From a virus, in the IMG/VR virus record IMGVR_UViG_3300034012_001831, positions 1 to 24,734 of that record: 24,734 nt of DNA. One strand, given 5' to 3'. Below the pieces are notes generated by a model. The model was given only the letters and a program-made list of their open reading frames with translations, was not told the DNA's origin and did no database searches. This document shows, in pieces, positions 1-7,558 of this stretch (its first letter is position 1; each line of letters starts with the position of its first letter). The position numbers and the translations under genes are program-made.

Positions 1-18
1 TTGAGACACTTTTGCCCG

Positions 19-47
19 CATACACACCCTTAAGGAGAGTGTGTATG
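19..47 (+). promoter_or_regulatory. Inverted repeat enclosing a ribosome binding site
   Basis: A perfect 9-bp inverted repeat (arms 19-27 and 39-47) surrounds an 11-nt loop. The loop holds the Shine-Dalgarno sequence AAGGAG at 32-37, and the right arm ends in the ATG at 45-47. In RNA this hairpin would put the start codon in the stem. In DNA it could be an operator. It sits at the head of a translationally coupled gene chain, so it could control the whole chain. The repeat is seen directly; the regulatory role is inferred. Confidence 0.55.
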
Positions 48-143
48 TATGCGAGCGCCCGAAAGACCAAGGACGGACGTGCCTTACGTCCCGTCCGCCC
101 AAGGTCTGAAGGGGCAATCGCACAACCGACCAACAGACCATGA
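45..143 (+). CDS. Small basic protein, 32 aa, first of a coupled chain
   Basis: This is a 32-residue basic protein with no recognised family. ATG 45 lies 7 nt after a clear AAGGAG. The TGA stop (141-143) overlaps the next ATG (140) as ATGA, and the same junction style recurs through the following four genes. That coupling is the main support, because the protein is too short to judge by composition. It may be a leader peptide whose translation opens the hairpin at 19-47 and feeds ribosomes to the next gene. An ATG at 49 in another frame overlaps the next gene by about 110 nt and is less likely. Confidence 0.5.
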   Translation: MYASARKTKDGRALRPVRPRSEGAIAQPTNRP

Positions 144-334
144 AAAAAAGGAAAATGAGACTGGCCGAACTACGAACAGGCCTACCCATCTTGAGCTACG
201 GCCACCCGGCCGAATGGCTGATCGAGGCCGTGGGCCAAGAGGCGGCTGATGCGGCTGTTCTTTTTGAGGCCAAGTCGGTTGAGACTTGGCCTGATGGGGT
301 GGTGCTGCGGTTGGTTGAGGGGAGGGCGGGGTGA
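140..334 (+). CDS. Small hypothetical phage protein, 64 aa
   Basis: This is a 64-residue protein with a basic N-terminus (MKKRKMR) and a mixed, probably alpha/beta body with no membrane segment. I do not recognise the family. ATG 140 overlaps the preceding stop (ATGA) and its own TGA (332-334) overlaps the next GTG (331). This makes 140 a better start than the internal ATG at 155, which has AAGG only 3 nt upstream. It belongs to a run of small genes ahead of the packaging module, a place where phages often keep regulatory or host-takeover genes. Confidence 0.6.
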   Translation: MKKRKMRLAELRTGLPILSYGHPAEWLIEAVGQEAADAAVLFEAKSVETWPDGVVLRLVEGRAG

Positions 335-501
335 GCTTACCAAAAACAATGGACGAAGCCGCCCAGCATTACGGGCGAAGCCCTGTGCGCCCGGTTGGGC
401 CGCGATTGGCGCGCAAGCGCACAAAGACCAAGCGCGACCGGGCCAAGGCCAAACGGCGCAGACTTATGCAGAAAGCAAGCAGACGGAGGAACCGCAGATG
501 A
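331..501 (+). CDS. Very basic small protein, 56 aa, GTG start
   Basis: This 56-residue protein starts with GTG, preceded by a strong purine-rich site (GGGGAGG near 318-325). The GTGA overlap with the upstream stop and the ATGA overlap with the downstream start (498) support it as a real coupled gene. The C-terminal half, from about residue 26, is dominated by Arg and Lys with almost no acidic residues, so nucleic-acid binding is likely. I do not recognise a family. Its short length and GTG start make it easy to miss in routine annotation. Confidence 0.6.
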   Translation: MSLPKTMDEAAQHYGRSPVRPVGPRLARKRTKTKRDRAKAKRRRLMQKASRRRNRR

Positions 502-1004
502 TTGACATTAGGCGCTTCACCGCGATGGGCGAAAACCCCTTAGACAAGCTGGAAACCAGCTACCGCCCCGACATGGCGGGCGAGATCGACACGCTGGCCG
601 ACGAGTGGGCCGACGAGCTCGACCTGGCTGAATGGCAGCACAAGGCACTCGTCCTGCTCATGGCCGAATACCAGATGCGGGAGGCACGGGAGGCGGCGAG
701 CAAGATGCTCATTCCCATCCTGACCTATCTGAACGAGCCGCGAGGCAACAAGACGTTGCGGTATTACGCCTTCCTGCTCGCGGCCGGCGATACGTCCATA
801 ACGCTGGCGCATAGCTATTCGGAACTGGCGCGGAAGATCGGGGTGACGAGGGCGGCACTATCCAAGGCCGTCATCGAGATGCAGGACAAGCTGGGGCTGA
901 AGGGGCACAACAACTTTCAAAAGAGCGACGCGGCGCGGGAGAGTTCCCGCAAGGCCGCGCATCGCTCTTGGACAAAACGACACGAAGAGGAGAACACACA
1001 CTGA
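498..1004 (+). CDS. Helix-turn-helix phage protein, 168 aa
   Basis: The start at 498 is chosen because GGAGGA (485-490) lies 7 nt upstream and the ATG overlaps the preceding TGA. A longer reading from 249 would run through the two upstream genes in another frame. Residues about 110-138 (SELARKIGVTRAALSKAV) read as a helix-turn-helix with a typical recognition helix. An acidic N-terminal helical part precedes it and a basic Arg/Ser-rich tail follows. It is probably a DNA-binding regulator or replication-associated protein; the sequence does not separate these. Its TGA overlaps the next ATG (TGATG at 1002-1006). Confidence 0.7.
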   Translation: MIDIRRFTAMGENPLDKLETSYRPDMAGEIDTLADEWADELDLAEWQHKALVLLMAEYQMREAREAASKMLIPILTYLNEPRGNKTLRYYAFLLAAGDTSITLAHSYSELARKIGVTRAALSKAVIEMQDKLGLKGHNNFQKSDAARESSRKAAHRSWTKRHEEENTH

Positions 1005-1588
1005 TGAGCAAGGAGATTGAACTACGGGCGGCGGACGATCTGGCCGCGCAAATTAACAAAGACCACGCCGAGATCATGGCAAAGGTGGACGCGGTGAAGG
1101 CCACGGCTACGGAGATCGGGTCGATGGCAAACCATGTCGGGATGCTGCTTGCCAGCGCACGCGATACGGTGGGCGATGCGTTCCACCATTGGCTGCGCGA
1201 GAAGGTCGAGATGCCTGGCGTGACCGCCGAGCGATACATTCGCCACCACCGCAACTATCACCCTGGGCAACTGTTCTTGCCGGGCTTCAAGCCTGTCGAG
1301 GATCGGGCCAGCGTTCAGGCGCAGGCCGAGGCCAACGCTGAGACAGCGGAAGGCGACACGCCGACGAAGGACGAGGTGCCAGAGGTGAGCGTGCGGGACA
1401 TCGCGGCGGGCTGGGTCTACGATGCGCGGCGCTGGTTCAGTCAGCTATTGGTCAAGATGCCACCTGACCGCATGAGCGAGGAGCAAGTGGTTGAGACGCT
1501 GCGGGTGGTCAAGCCGGTGCGCGATGCCATCTGGGCCTACGAGAAGCGGCTGGTGGCTCTGACGGGTGGCGGCGAGGTCGAGTCGTGA
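1004..1588 (+). CDS. Hypothetical phage protein, 194 aa, possibly DUF3102-like
   Basis: The start is placed at 1004 because AGAGGAGA lies just upstream and the ATG overlaps the previous stop. An earlier ATG at 968 would overlap that gene by 37 nt. The N-terminal half is helical, with a segment around residues 55-85 (FHHWLREKV, then TAERYIRHHRNY) that recalls DUF3102-type plasmid and phage proteins, where a small-protein W and a TA-RYM-like motif recur. A linker rich in Ala, Glu and Thr (about 105-130) separates a second helical part. The match is from memory and weak, and the function is unknown. It is the last gene before the regulatory gap. Confidence 0.65.
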   Translation: MSKEIELRAADDLAAQINKDHAEIMAKVDAVKATATEIGSMANHVGMLLASARDTVGDAFHHWLREKVEMPGVTAERYIRHHRNYHPGQLFLPGFKPVEDRASVQAQAEANAETAEGDTPTKDEVPEVSVRDIAAGWVYDARRWFSQLLVKMPPDRMSEEQVVETLRVVKPVRDAIWAYEKRLVALTGGGEVES

Positions 1589-1637
1589 GGCATTACTCTG
1601 TTGAGACAGGGGTAAGACATCTCTTTGGCTTTCAGAG

Positions 1638-1708
1638 CGCGAGGAGCTCGCGACTCGCTGCGTTTTGGCGAAAATAAAGCGTTTTTCGCTCAACTTTAGT
1701 TAAGTTGA
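1638..1708 (+). promoter_or_regulatory. Regulatory gap with three inverted repeats before terS
   Basis: The 138-nt gap between 1588 and 1727 holds three inverted repeats. CGCGAG/CTCGCG spans 1638-1652 with a 3-nt loop. GCGAAAA/TTTTCGC spans 1668-1689 with an 8-nt loop. TCAACTT/AAGTTGA spans 1690-1708 with a 5-nt loop. The third overlaps the TTGACT module at 1705. TTGAGACA at 1601-1608 repeats the first eight bases of the window. I see no convincing -10 box or U-tract. The position, just before the packaging genes, suits a late promoter with operators; that is inference. Confidence 0.4.
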
Positions 1709-1726
1709 CTCGGGCGGCAGTCTCAC
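1705..1726 (+). repeat. TTGAC-start module, copy before terS
   Basis: TTGACT (1705-1710) is followed by 16 nt and then the terS ATG at 1727. This is one of ten similarly spaced sites in the window. Here it overlaps the right arm of the inverted repeat at 1690-1708. Confidence 0.45.
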
Positions 1727-2239
1727 ATGACTGTCGCCAGCCAACTTGCCGAAGCCAAGGGCATCACGATCCAGCGGGTCAGCCAACTGAAGAAGAAAGG
1801 CTGTCCGCTGGACACTTTGGAGAACGCCGTCGCGTGGTATGAGTCCAACGTAACGGGAAACCGCCGCGCCAGGCGGTCAGTGTCCGCGTCCGCATCGCCC
1901 GAAGACAGCACGGCCGCCGGCCGCGTCGAACAGGCGCACGCGATGGTGGGCAAAAACTACGCACTCTGGCAGGGGGCCGCCGAGCAGGGTCAGGTCCGCG
2001 AGGCGTGCGAGCTTCAGAAAGCCTATTCGCTCTCTTGTAAGGACGCCTCGGCGGCCGAGGCCGAGTTCATCGAGTGGCAGAAGCGCGTCGGCGCTCTCAT
2101 GGAAAAGTCGGCTGTATTGTCCGCATTCGATGCGGCGTTTGATTCGTGCCTTAAACGCCTGCATCGGGACTACCCCGACGCCGGCAAACTGGTTGCTGAT
2201 GCGTGTCAGATTTTCTCGGACAAATTAAGAGCAGCCTGA
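1727..2239 (+). CDS. terS: Terminase small subunit
   Basis: Small terminase subunits bind phage DNA at the packaging site and load the large subunit. This 170-residue protein has an N-terminal helix-turn-helix (about residues 6-30, around GITIQRVSQLKKKGCP) like Nu1/gp1-type small terminases. A Ser/Ala-rich linker (about 45-65) and a long helical C-terminal part for oligomerisation follow. It lies directly before the GpA-type large subunit and overlaps it by 37 nt. There is no strong Shine-Dalgarno, but the TTGAC module lies 16 nt before the ATG. The call rests on the N-terminal motif, size and position. Confidence 0.75.
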   Translation: MTVASQLAEAKGITIQRVSQLKKKGCPLDTLENAVAWYESNVTGNRRARRSVSASASPEDSTAAGRVEQAHAMVGKNYALWQGAAEQGQVREACELQKAYSLSCKDASAAEAEFIEWQKRVGALMEKSAVLSAFDAAFDSCLKRLHRDYPDAGKLVADACQIFSDKLRAA

Positions 2240-3942
2240 CGGCCGACGATGTCGGCGCCGCCATTGCCCGCAAAGCCCAACCACCGCCGAAGCAGGGTGT
2301 GGTCGAGTGGGCCGAGGGCAATCTGACGATCGGTAACACCGCGCACTTGCACGGGCCGTATCGGACGCGGGAGACGCCTTACATCCGCGAGCCGCTCGAG
2401 GCTTTCGGCAACGAATCCATTCGGCGCATGGCGCTGGTCTGGGGCGCCCAGACGGCCAAGACCACGGCCATCCTTGCGGGTATGGGGTATCGGCTCGACC
2501 AAAACCCGGCGCCCGCGCTTTGGGTCATGCCGTCCACGCACCTGGCGCGGTCGTTCAGCAAGTCGCGCTGGCTGCCGATGGTCGAAAGTTCGGACGTTTT
2601 GAAGACGCACAAACCCGACAACGCCGACGATCTGACCATCCTCGAACAGCATTTCAAAGGGATGAGCGTGTATTTCGTCGGCTCGAACAGCCCGGCCAAC
2701 CTTTCCAGCCGATCCATCGCGCTCCTGATGATGGACGAGATGGACAAATTCGCGGCACAGTCGGGCAAAGAGGCGAGCCCGATCCAGCTTGCCGAGGCGC
2801 GCACGGCGACATTCCCGAACCATTTGATCGTTTGCACCTCGACGCCAACCTATGAGGACGGCGCGATCTGGACCGAATGGGTCAAAGGAGACCAGCGCCG
2901 CTATTTCCTGCCGTGCCTCGGGTGTGGCGAGTGGCAGTTCCTCGAGTGGAAGAATGTGCGCTGGGACGCCGAGGCCAAGCAGGACAACGGGGTATGGAAC
3001 ATGGCGCGGGTGGCCGAGACCACACGCTATGCCTGCCCGAAGTGTGGGCACCTCCACGAGAACGCCGACAAAAAGACCTGGCTCGAGCGCGGCGAGTGGC
3101 GCGCAACGGAGTTTGCCGCCGAGGCCGGCCGCCGCAGCTATCATCTCTCCTCGCTCTACTCGCCCTGGCGCACTTGGCCTGATCTGGCCGTGAAGTATTT
3201 GCAGGACTACGAAGCCCCGGGCGGATTGCAGGATTTCTTGAACCGGGAGATGGCCGAACCGTGGAAGCCGCAAGGGGCGCTCATCACGACGGCCATGATC
3301 CGCGACCGCGTGGATGCTTCGCCTCGCTACATGATAGGCACCGCGCCCGAGGGCAAGATGATCGGCCGCCTCATGTCCATCGACGTGGGCCAGACGGAAA
3401 TGTGGTGGATTGTCCGCGAGCTCCACGAAGACGGCAGCAGCTACCTCCTCGATTACGGGGCGATGGTCGGATGGGACGGGATCATGGACAAATTCAAGCA
3501 CTACAAGTGCTATCGCGGCATCGTGGACGCGGGCTACGCGGCCAAGACCCCGGCGGGCGTCTACGATTTCGTTGCCAAGTCGGGCGGGCTCTTTGTCGCA
3601 GCCAAGGGGCGAACCGTCAGCCAGGGATTGCGCGAGCCCTACAAGTTCCAGCAAATCGTGTCGGCCGGCGCGGTGCTGTGGGCTGTGCAATTCGACGCGC
3701 ACTTCTGGCAGGCCCGACTCTATCACGACATCCTGCGGGACGGGCGGGGCCGGTGGTATCTGCCCCGGGACATTGCCAAGGATTACGTCGGCCAGTTGCA
3801 GGGCGAGGCGCTCATCGAGAAAGACGGAGAATCCAAGTGGCAGCGACTCGGGCCGAACCACCTTGCCGACTGCGAGAAGATGGCCCTCGTGCTGATCGAC
3901 TCGATCATGGCGCAGTTCAAGGCAACCAACGCGGCTGCTTGA
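2203..3942 (+). CDS. terL: Terminase large subunit, GpA family
   Basis: This is the ATP-driven DNA packaging motor with nuclease activity that cuts concatemers and fills the prohead. The 579 residues match the usual size for lambda gpA-like terminases. A Walker A-like GAQTAKTT is at 81-88. Walker B IALLMMDE is at 172-179. A coupling motif CTSTPT is at 211-216. A zinc-binding insert carries C238/C241 and C278/C281. The C-terminal nuclease begins near D394 in SIDVGQTE, with more acidic residues to the C-terminus (NHLADCEK). The start is GTG at 2203, inside the terS end; no better in-frame start precedes the conserved part. Confidence 0.95.
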   Translation: MSDFLGQIKSSLTADDVGAAIARKAQPPPKQGVVEWAEGNLTIGNTAHLHGPYRTRETPYIREPLEAFGNESIRRMALVWGAQTAKTTAILAGMGYRLDQNPAPALWVMPSTHLARSFSKSRWLPMVESSDVLKTHKPDNADDLTILEQHFKGMSVYFVGSNSPANLSSRSIALLMMDEMDKFAAQSGKEASPIQLAEARTATFPNHLIVCTSTPTYEDGAIWTEWVKGDQRRYFLPCLGCGEWQFLEWKNVRWDAEAKQDNGVWNMARVAETTRYACPKCGHLHENADKKTWLERGEWRATEFAAEAGRRSYHLSSLYSPWRTWPDLAVKYLQDYEAPGGLQDFLNREMAEPWKPQGALITTAMIRDRVDASPRYMIGTAPEGKMIGRLMSIDVGQTEMWWIVRELHEDGSSYLLDYGAMVGWDGIMDKFKHYKCYRGIVDAGYAAKTPAGVYDFVAKSGGLFVAAKGRTVSQGLREPYKFQQIVSAGAVLWAVQFDAHFWQARLYHDILRDGRGRWYLPRDIAKDYVGQLQGEALIEKDGESKWQRLGPNHLADCEKMALVLIDSIMAQFKATNAAA

Positions 3943-3958
3943 CACAAAGACCGAGGGC
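3939..3958 (+). repeat. TTGAC-start module, copy before gpW-like gene
   Basis: TTGACA (3939-3944), which includes the terL TGA stop, is followed by 14 nt ending CCGAGGGC and then the ATG at 3959. This is one of the clearest copies. Confidence 0.55.
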
Positions 3959-4222
3959 ATGACCGACGCCTCGATGCTGGCCTCCGTTTTCACGCCCAGC
4001 GAATTGTCCCAACTGAAAGCCTCCTGCAAAGCGCAGATTCTTGCGGGCGGGGCTTCGCAAGCGTTCGTTGTGTCAAGCAGCGTGGGCGGGCGCTCTGTCA
4101 CGCTTCAGCAAACCTACAACGCTTGGGATATGCTCGGCCTGATTGAAACGGCGCTGGCGATCAATGCCGGCACGGTGGGCAACAGCCGCGTCACCCAAGT
4201 CCGCTTTCCGAACCGCACCTAA
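3959..4222 (+). CDS. gpW-like head-tail connector
   Basis: This 87-residue protein lies exactly between large terminase and portal, where lambda W lies between A and B. Lambda gpW joins the filled head to the tail and is 68 residues. This protein has a similar plan: an N-terminal helical part (about 8-28), a central strand-rich part with a GGRSVTLQQ segment, and a C-terminal helix (about 58-70). GAGGG precedes the ATG. Its stop TAA (4220-4222) shares one base with the portal start. The call rests mainly on position and size. Confidence 0.65.
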   Translation: MTDASMLASVFTPSELSQLKASCKAQILAGGASQAFVVSSSVGGRSVTLQQTYNAWDMLGLIETALAINAGTVGNSRVTQVRFPNRT

Positions 4223-5748
4223 TGGCTAAACCGACCAAATTCGTTGATCGTCTCGCCGCGCGCTTTGGCTTTTCGCGCATGATCGAAGCCGTGAACCACC
4301 GCAGCGAGGAGCGCGGCTGGGTCTACGCGCAGGCGCAGGATAGCAAAGTCGATCTTTCCTCCTATGACCGCACGCGCCTGATGGCGTTAAGCCGCAAATG
4401 CTTTTACAACAACGCCATTGTGCGCGGGGCTGTCAGGGATAAAGCCCTGTATTCTGTCGGCTCGGGCATCGGCATCCGTCCGCAGGCCATGACCGGCGAC
4501 CAAGAGTGGGACGATGCGGCCGAGGCATGGTGGGAAAATTGGTCGCGGCAGCCCGAGATCAGTGGCCGCCACGATATGCGCGGCCTGCAAATGCTGGTCT
4601 CGGAAGCTATCGACCGCGACGGCGAAATCTTTGCCATCCTCACCGCCCGGCAAGACGGCGCTCCCGCCGTCCAGATTGTCGAAGCCCACCGCATTGAGTC
4701 GCCCGACACGGCGGCCAACAACGGCGGCGTGGTGGACGGCGTGAAGCTCGACAAGTTCCAGCGTCCGCTCAGTTACTTCATCGGAGAAGGCGACGAATAT
4801 CCCCGCCGGCATCGGGAGATCAAAGCCGAGGCCATGCTTCACGTCTTCGAGCCTGAGCGCGCCGATCAAGTGCGCGGCTATCCGGCTGTCGGTGTGGCGC
4901 TCAACTCCATCTTGGACCGCGACGAACTTCTACGATTTGAAATGATGGCGGCCAAGGCAGGCAGCAGCATCGGCCTGGTCATCAAAAACAACACCGGCAC
5001 GATCGGCGCCGAAGGGTTCTTTGGCGATCTGAGCAAAGACAGCAACGGCAACCTAACCCGCGAATCCATGTTCGGCGGCGGTTTGGTGCCTCGCCTCAAG
5101 ACCACGGAAGACATCCAGAGCTTCCAGATGAACCGCCCGAACGAGAAGCTCGATAAGCACCTCGAGCAATACATTCGCGCGGCGGCCATCGGCCTCGGGC
5201 TGCCGTATGAGTTTGTTTGGGACACGTCCGCTGTCGGAGGTGTCGCGCAAAGATTTATCATTCAAAAAGCCGCGCGTTGTTTTGCGGGCCGCCAGGATGT
5301 CCTGATCAACGCCTTCCTCAATAAGTTGTGGGGCTACGCCATCGCCAACGCCATGCGCCGGCGCGAACTTCCGATGAATCCCAACTGGCGCAACGTCGGT
5401 TGGCAGACCCCGCGCTCCATTACCGTGGACGTTGGCCGCGAGGCCGCAGCACGCCGGGACGATGTAAAGGCGGGTCTAATGACGCTTTCCGATTTCTTTG
5501 GCGAGCAGGGCATCGACTGGAAAGAGGCGGTGTCGGAGATTGCCGCCGAACGTGAATTTGCCGCATCGCTCGGCGTCAGCATTGGCGTGGAGCAACCGCA
5601 GCCGCAGGCCGAGATTCTCCCGCAAGAAGAAGCGCCGGCCGCCGAACCGCCACAACTTTCCGAACCTACCCAACCGACCGAATTGGCACTGCCGAAAAAA
5701 CGCAAACGCCTCTATCGCCGGAAGAAGGTCGGAAAGCCGACTGCTTGA
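4222..5748 (+). CDS. Portal protein, lambda family
   Basis: The portal forms the dodecameric ring at the capsid vertex through which DNA enters and leaves. The 508 residues match the lambda gpB-type portal family in length and pattern. An N-terminal helical part is followed by a conserved stretch with RGAVRDKALYSVGSG (about 71-85), a core around residues 140-240 with VEAHRIESPD, and the clip/stem region with GLGLPYEFVWDTSAVGG (about 326-342). The C-terminal 45 residues are Pro/Glu-rich and end in a basic run. It overlaps the connector gene by one base. This is a clear head-module gene. Confidence 0.93.
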   Translation: MAKPTKFVDRLAARFGFSRMIEAVNHRSEERGWVYAQAQDSKVDLSSYDRTRLMALSRKCFYNNAIVRGAVRDKALYSVGSGIGIRPQAMTGDQEWDDAAEAWWENWSRQPEISGRHDMRGLQMLVSEAIDRDGEIFAILTARQDGAPAVQIVEAHRIESPDTAANNGGVVDGVKLDKFQRPLSYFIGEGDEYPRRHREIKAEAMLHVFEPERADQVRGYPAVGVALNSILDRDELLRFEMMAAKAGSSIGLVIKNNTGTIGAEGFFGDLSKDSNGNLTRESMFGGGLVPRLKTTEDIQSFQMNRPNEKLDKHLEQYIRAAAIGLGLPYEFVWDTSAVGGVAQRFIIQKAARCFAGRQDVLINAFLNKLWGYAIANAMRRRELPMNPNWRNVGWQTPRSITVDVGREAAARRDDVKAGLMTLSDFFGEQGIDWKEAVSEIAAEREFAASLGVSIGVEQPQPQAEILPQEEAPAAEPPQLSEPTQPTELALPKKRKRLYRRKKVGKPTA

Positions 5749-5765
5749 CATGAGCCCGTCCGAGT
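5745..5765 (+). repeat. TTGAC-start module, copy before protease
   Basis: TTGACA (5745-5750) includes the portal TGA stop and is followed by 15 nt and the protease ATG at 5766. The spacer ends CCGAGT, a variant of the usual CGAGGGC. Confidence 0.5.
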
Positions 5766-6614
5766 ATGGACGCGCTAAAATTTGAAGGCATCTCCGTCGC
5801 CACCGTTGGCCCGGCGCTCGGTCATGCCATGCTGGTGGACGATGTGACGCTGTTGCAGGCCGAAGCGGCCGGCCAAGTGGGCAGCCCGGTCAAAGTGTTT
5901 GTCGATCACGACGAAAGCATCGACAGCCTGATCGGCTTTCTCGCCAACTTCCGCATCGAGGAAGACCAACTGCGCGCGGACCTCGAGCTCCTCGGCTCAC
6001 ACCCCCAAGCGTCTTTCTATTCCGAGATCCTGACCAAAGCCCCGCAGCGCGTCGGCTTCAGCATGACCTTCAGCGGAACGCCTGACGAAAACGAAGACGG
6101 CACCCGCCTGGCGCGCGTTTCGGAACTGGTCAGCGTAGACCTTGTCTCGCGGCCGGCCGCCAATCCCGACGGAGTTTTTCGCGCGTTGCCGCAGGCCGAA
6201 AAGCCGGTCGCGGTTGACACCGCAGAAAAGGGCATGGATCAAAAATCCGCTCCTGAACAGTTCGACGCGAAGGCCGCCATCGAAGCGATGGCCGCCGAAC
6301 TCCGCGCCGAGATCAAAGCCGCTTTTGAAGAAAAAGCCGAAGTGGCACCCGAAGCACCCGCCCCCGCTCCCGTCGAGGACAGCAAAGCCGCTGAACTCGC
6401 CGCGAAGCTCGAAGCCGTCACCTCCAAGCTCTCCGTTTTGGAAGTCGAACTCGCCGCTCGCGGCGACAACGCCGTGACGGGCAACGGTTCCGCCGTTTCC
6501 GTCGAAGAGGCTTACGCCTCGGGCGATCGCTCCACCAAATTTGAAATCGTCCGCAAAGCCCTCGAGGCCGGCGATTTCGCGCTCATCTCCAAGCTCAAAC
6601 AATCCAACAAATAA
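5766..6614 (+). CDS. Prohead protease fused to scaffold domain
   Basis: The protease matures the prohead by cutting scaffold and often coat protein. Residues 1-140 read as an HK97-type prohead protease: a catalytic His in VDHDES (H48), a catalytic Ser in GFSMTF (S99), and the typical closing segment SELVSVDLVSRPAANPDG (119-136). Residues about 157-280 are helical and rich in Ala, Glu and Lys with a Pro-rich break near 194-203, as in scaffolding proteins. The fusion of protease and scaffold resembles lambda gpC with its nested Nu3, and an internal start is annotated separately. The major capsid gene follows after 6 nt. Confidence 0.9.
   Translation: MDALKFEGISVATVGPALGHAMLVDDVTLLQAEAAGQVGSPVKVFVDHDESIDSLIGFLANFRIEEDQLRADLELLGSHPQASFYSEILTKAPQRVGFSMTFSGTPDENEDGTRLARVSELVSVDLVSRPAANPDGVFRALPQAEKPVAVDTAEKGMDQKSAPEQFDAKAAIEAMAAELRAEIKAAFEEKAEVAPEAPAPAPVEDSKAAELAAKLEAVTSKLSVLEVELAARGDNAVTGNGSAVSVEEAYASGDRSTKFEIVRKALEAGDFALISKLKQSNK
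6214..6233 (+). repeat. TTGAC-start module inside the protease gene
   Basis: TTGACA (6214-6219) is followed by 14 nt ending AAAAGGGC and then ATG 6234, in frame with the protease. It sits within coding sequence, yet keeps the exact spacing of the intergenic copies. Confidence 0.6.
6234..6614 (+). CDS. Predicted nested scaffold protein (internal start)
   Basis: ATG 6234 is codon 157 of the protease gene, in frame. It is preceded by AAGGG and by the same TTGACA-14 nt module found before other genes. Translation from it would give a 126-residue, helical, Ala/Glu/Lys-rich protein lacking the protease domain, which is what a scaffolding protein looks like. Lambda makes its Nu3 scaffold this way from within gene C. 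The start signal is seen in the sequence; production of the separate protein is inferred. Confidence 0.65.
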   Translation: MDQKSAPEQFDAKAAIEAMAAELRAEIKAAFEEKAEVAPEAPAPAPVEDSKAAELAAKLEAVTSKLSVLEVELAARGDNAVTGNGSAVSVEEAYASGDRSTKFEIVRKALEAGDFALISKLKQSNK

Positions 6615-6620
6615 CTCATC

Positions 6621-7535
6621 ATGGCCTCCATCACTGGTCTGAACGACGACATCATCTCCTCAAGCGCCCTCAAAGCGTTCGTGGATTCCCTCCATCCGCT
6701 GAATGCGTTCAGCGTGAACTACAACGCCGAGGCCGCCCGCAAGGGTGAGGTCGTGAGCATCCCGCTCATCTCCTCGATCACGGCTTCGACCTTCAACAAC
6801 ACTTACGAAGGTGCCGACGGCGACGTGACCCTCACGGCCCGCGAAGTCACCATCGACAAGCACTTCCTGTCCACGGTCGATTTCACCGACACGCAATGGA
6901 GCAAATCCAGCGCGCTCACCCCGCAAATGCTGTCCGAGATCGGCGCAGAGCAGGGCCGCGCGGTTGCCCAGGCGTTCATCGCTTCGTGCTGGGGATTGAT
7001 CACCACCGCCAACTTCGGCGCGGCGGTCGCCTCCTTCACCTCGGCCAGCTTCAGCATGGCGGATGTCCGCAAAGCCCGCCTTGAGCTCACCAAAGCCAAA
7101 GCTCCTCAGAATGACCGCGCGTTGTTCATCGAGCCCGACGCTTACGACGCGCTCCTGTCCGACAGCACCAACATCCTCGCCAACCTCAACTTCGGTTCGG
7201 AAGGCATCCGCGAGGGTCAGGTCCGCCGTCTGGCTGGCATGAACGTCTTCGAGAGCACCCTGATCCCGGCCACCAACGTCGGCACCAGCATCACTCTCGC
7301 CGGCTTCGCGGTGCATCCTTCGGCCATCGCCGTGGCAATCCGCACCCTTCAGCCGCAGGCTCCGAGCGAATACCTCGAAGCCCGCACGGTGGTCGATCCC
7401 GTCAGCGGCATTGGTCTCGGGTATCGTCGCCACTACAACACGGCGAACGGAACCCACTTCCTCAACTTCGAGGTGGTCGGCGGCTTCACCTACGGCATCA
7501 CGGCCGGTCTCAAGATTCTGGCGAAGAAAGCCTAA
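6621..7535 (+). CDS. Major capsid protein
   Basis: This 304-residue protein follows the protease/scaffold gene, the normal place for the coat protein. It has an N-terminal part with many small residues, a helical spine-like segment (about 105-160), and a C-terminal part with the pattern seen in HK97-fold coats, including PSEYLEARTVVDPVSGIGLGYRR (broken at about residues 250-272) and an aromatic/Gly-rich end. Coding bias is strongly uniform, as expected of the most expressed gene. A strong terminator lies 23 nt after the stop. There is only a short 6-nt gap upstream, so translation is probably shared with the scaffold message. Confidence 0.88.
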   Translation: MASITGLNDDIISSSALKAFVDSLHPLNAFSVNYNAEAARKGEVVSIPLISSITASTFNNTYEGADGDVTLTAREVTIDKHFLSTVDFTDTQWSKSSALTPQMLSEIGAEQGRAVAQAFIASCWGLITTANFGAAVASFTSASFSMADVRKARLELTKAKAPQNDRALFIEPDAYDALLSDSTNILANLNFGSEGIREGQVRRLAGMNVFESTLIPATNVGTSITLAGFAVHPSAIAVAIRTLQPQAPSEYLEARTVVDPVSGIGLGYRRHYNTANGTHFLNFEVVGGFTYGITAGLKILAKKA

Positions 7536-7558
7536 GCACTGGTTTGTGTGTTCAAGCG

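Noticed and set aside
502-527. TTGACA followed by 17 nt and an ATG near the start of the 168-aa gene
   Set aside because: The spacing is longer than in the other copies and the start at 498 has a strong ribosome site and coupled overlap.
2206-4101. A 631-residue open frame on the minus strand
   Set aside because: It lies opposite the clear large terminase gene; long antisense frames are common in GC-rich DNA, and it shows no motif.
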